Under the pieces are notes generated by a model, which did not search any database, had not been told where the DNA came from, and saw nothing but the letters and a program-made list of their open reading frames with translations. Below, piece after piece: positions 14,999 to 15,064 of a DNA stretch of 15,064 nucleotides. The first letter of the stretch is position 1. Every line of letters starts with the position of its first letter. The DNA is from UBA9926 sp964524295 (GTDB taxonomy: Bacteria > Pseudomonadota > Gammaproteobacteria > Pseudomonadales > Azotimanducaceae), in the NCBI GenBank assembly GCA_964524295.1, contig CAZGCW010000088.1:1-15064 (forward strand), given 5' to 3'. Made by a program: the position numbers and the translations under genes.

Positions 14999-15064
14999 CA
15001 GGCATCCAACAAGAAAAACTGTCTTGCCTCGTTGATATCCTTGTTAATGGCCTGCTTTAATGCT
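14998..15064 (-). CDS. ribF: 3' end of a probable riboflavin kinase/FAD synthetase gene
   Basis: The last 21 codons of an open frame enter from the right edge and end in a TGA sharing a base with the lspA ATG. The residues read ALKQAINKDINEARQFF and then LLDA. This resembles the RibF C-terminus, which as I recall in E. coli is LKAQIARDELTAREFFGLTKPA, with the pattern LK-QI--D---AR-FF. RibF makes FMN and FAD from riboflavin. The identification rests on a very short match plus the known ribF-(ileS)-lspA neighbourhood, so it is moderate. It does not look like the cysteine-rich zinc-binding end of IleS. Confidence 0.6.
   Translation of the reverse strand, partial: ALKQAINKDINEARQFFLLDA

Overview
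This window looks like an ordinary core region of a gammaproteobacterial chromosome, with base composition near 50% GC by eye. I infer this from the gene order (ilvI-ilvH-pssA-msrP-msrQ next to a 16S gene, then pgeF-rluD-bamD, type IV minor pilins, and ispH-fkpB-lspA). As I recall, the same blocks exist in Pseudomonas aeruginosa. I cannot name the genus. I found no mobile element, CRISPR array, defence system or clearly novel multi-gene system.

Layout. Positions 1-45 (minus) are the first 45 bases of a 16S rRNA gene that runs off the left edge. Its leader and promoter lie at about 46-550. Next on the minus strand are msrQ and msrP (periplasmic methionine sulfoxide repair), pssA (phosphatidylserine synthase), and ilvH and ilvI (acetolactate synthase small and large subunits). 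A DUF4124 protein gene is divergent at 5635-6111 (+). rluD and pgeF (minus) overlap each other. bamD (outer-membrane assembly lipoprotein) and a FimT-like pseudopilin are on the plus strand. They face a minus-strand run that reads, in transcription order, ribF (3' end only), lspA, fkpB, ispH, pilE, fimU, pilV, pilW, pilX.

Many minus-strand genes are tightly packed. Stops and starts overlap at ilvI/ilvH, rluD/pgeF, ribF/lspA, lspA/fkpB, fkpB/ispH, pilV/pilW and pilW/pilX, which suggests operons with translational coupling. The five minor pilins plus the facing FimT form the priming complex of a type IV pilus. The lspA-fkpB-ispH run combines lipoprotein processing, protein folding and isoprenoid synthesis.

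The most interesting points are absences and small RNA structures. Three genes I would expect inside these conserved blocks are missing: ilvC between ilvH and pssA, pilY1/pilY2 around pilX and pilE, and ileS between ribF and lspA. Two interleaved inverted repeats sit at the very 5' end of the predicted rRNA transcript. A small hairpin covers the ribosome binding site of pilE and could form only in transcripts reading through from ispH.
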